NCBI GenBank assembly: GCA_030627155.1
Contig: DAOUSP010000052.1
Span: forward strand, 1-7,782
Reading direction: 5' to 3'
Origin: Candidatus Aminicenantota bacterium
Lineage (GTDB): Bacteria > Acidobacteriota > Aminicenantia > Aminicenantales > Aminicenantaceae
DNA length: 7,782 bases
The notes under the pieces were generated by a model. That model did not search any database and was not told the DNA's origin. It saw only the letters and a list, made by a program, of their open reading frames with translations. This document shows, piece by piece, positions 7,244 through 7,782 of the stretch. Position 1 is the stretch's first letter. Every line of letters starts with the position of its first letter. The position numbers and the translations under genes were made by a program.

Positions 7244-7782
7244 ATGGAAATACCAAAAAGCTATCAAGTTCAATTAGATGTTTTTCAGGGACCTTTGGAC
7301 CTTCTGCTTTTTCTAATCAGAAAGAAAAAAATCGATATTCATGACATCCCTATCGCCACTATTACTAAAGAATACCTGATATATCTAAACAATAAGGAAA
7401 AAATAAACCTCGAACGTGAAGCTGAGTTCTTGCTAATTGCAACTCTTCTCATCTATATAAAGTCTCAAATGCTACTTCCTCGAGAGAAAGGATTGGAAGA
7501 CGATGACGACCCTCGCCAAGTACTTGTCAATAGACTTCTTGACCATCAGAAAATAAAAGCCGCATGTCATATACTGCGCGAAAAAGAACAGCATCAATTA
7601 AAAATCTGGCAAAGGACATCCTATCCTCCTCAGTTAAAAACAGATGAAATTGAATTAACTGAAATTTCCATGTTTAATCTCACAGAGGCCTTCTTCTCTT
7701 TAATGAAGAAAAAACAAAAAGAAAATATAAAAATATTGGAAGGGAAAAAATATTCTATAAAAGACAAAATGAAGGAGATCAT
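7244..7782 (+). CDS. scpA: Segregation and condensation protein A, kleisin subunit of SMC (3' partial)
   Basis: The reading frame starts at the ATG at 7244 and stays open to the window end, giving 179 visible residues of a protein usually about 230-270 long. The N-terminus carries the ScpA signature FQGPLDLLLFLI (residues 14-25). It is followed by the family pattern with IDIHDIPIATITKEYL and a stretch resembling the usual YLLIAA.L..IKS..LLP segment (about 64-84). ScpA is the kleisin that bridges SMC heads and, with ScpB, forms the bacterial condensin that organises and segregates the chromosome. The spacing of 23 bp after trpS suggests the same transcript. scpB is expected just beyond the window. 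No strong Shine-Dalgarno precedes the start, but the signature motif so close to the Met supports it. Confidence 0.94.
   Translation, partial: MEIPKSYQVQLDVFQGPLDLLLFLIRKKKIDIHDIPIATITKEYLIYLNNKEKINLEREAEFLLIATLLIYIKSQMLLPREKGLEDDDDPRQVLVNRLLDHQKIKAACHILREKEQHQLKIWQRTSYPPQLKTDEIELTEISMFNLTEAFFSLMKKKQKENIKILEGKKYSIKDKMKEI

Overview
The window holds six protein genes, all on the + strand, in two blocks separated by a strong intrinsic terminator. The DNA is A+T-rich by eye. The dense set of oxygen-sensitive Fe-S and flavin modules points to an anaerobic bacterium. I cannot name a phylum. The order site-2 protease, trpS, scpA is shared by several anaerobic lineages, including Deltaproteobacteria and candidate phyla, so it is only weak evidence.

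Block 1 (start of window to 5443) is a three-gene redox operon whose 5' end lies outside the window. The first gene is cut by the window start. It encodes an unusual fusion: a HydB/NuoF-type NADH-FMN module with an N-terminal thioredoxin-like [2Fe-2S] domain, joined to a complete GltD/NfnB-type module with Fer4_20 cysteines and FAD and NAD(P) Rossmann folds. The second gene overlaps the first by 8 bp. It encodes a cysteine-rich HydA/NuoG/HoxU-like electron-transfer protein with one [2Fe-2S] site and two [4Fe-4S] sites. It has lost the usual His/Cys cluster motif and gained eight extra cysteines at its C-terminus. The third gene has a near-perfect Shine-Dalgarno and encodes a stand-alone FMN-binding glutamate-synthase-like barrel. 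That protein has no glutaminase domain and no [3Fe-4S] cysteines, but has its own N-terminal four-cysteine motif. A GNRA-looped terminator with a T-tract ends the operon.

Block 2 (5500 to end of window) starts with a likely extended -10 promoter almost on top of the start codon. It runs through a membrane site-2 protease (M50), trpS of the type with a predicted [4Fe-4S] cluster, and the 5' part of scpA, which the window end truncates. The genes are nearly touching, so co-transcription is likely. This block looks like conserved housekeeping.

The most interesting content is block 1. It looks like a HydBC/NuoEF-type NADH core rewired to a split glutamate synthase (GltD-like plus GltB-FMN-like). 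One hypothesis is a multi-flavin oxidoreductase coupling NAD(H), NADP(H) or ferredoxin to an amino-acid or other organic substrate, possibly by electron bifurcation. Its domain content is read directly from the sequence. Its reaction is inference.
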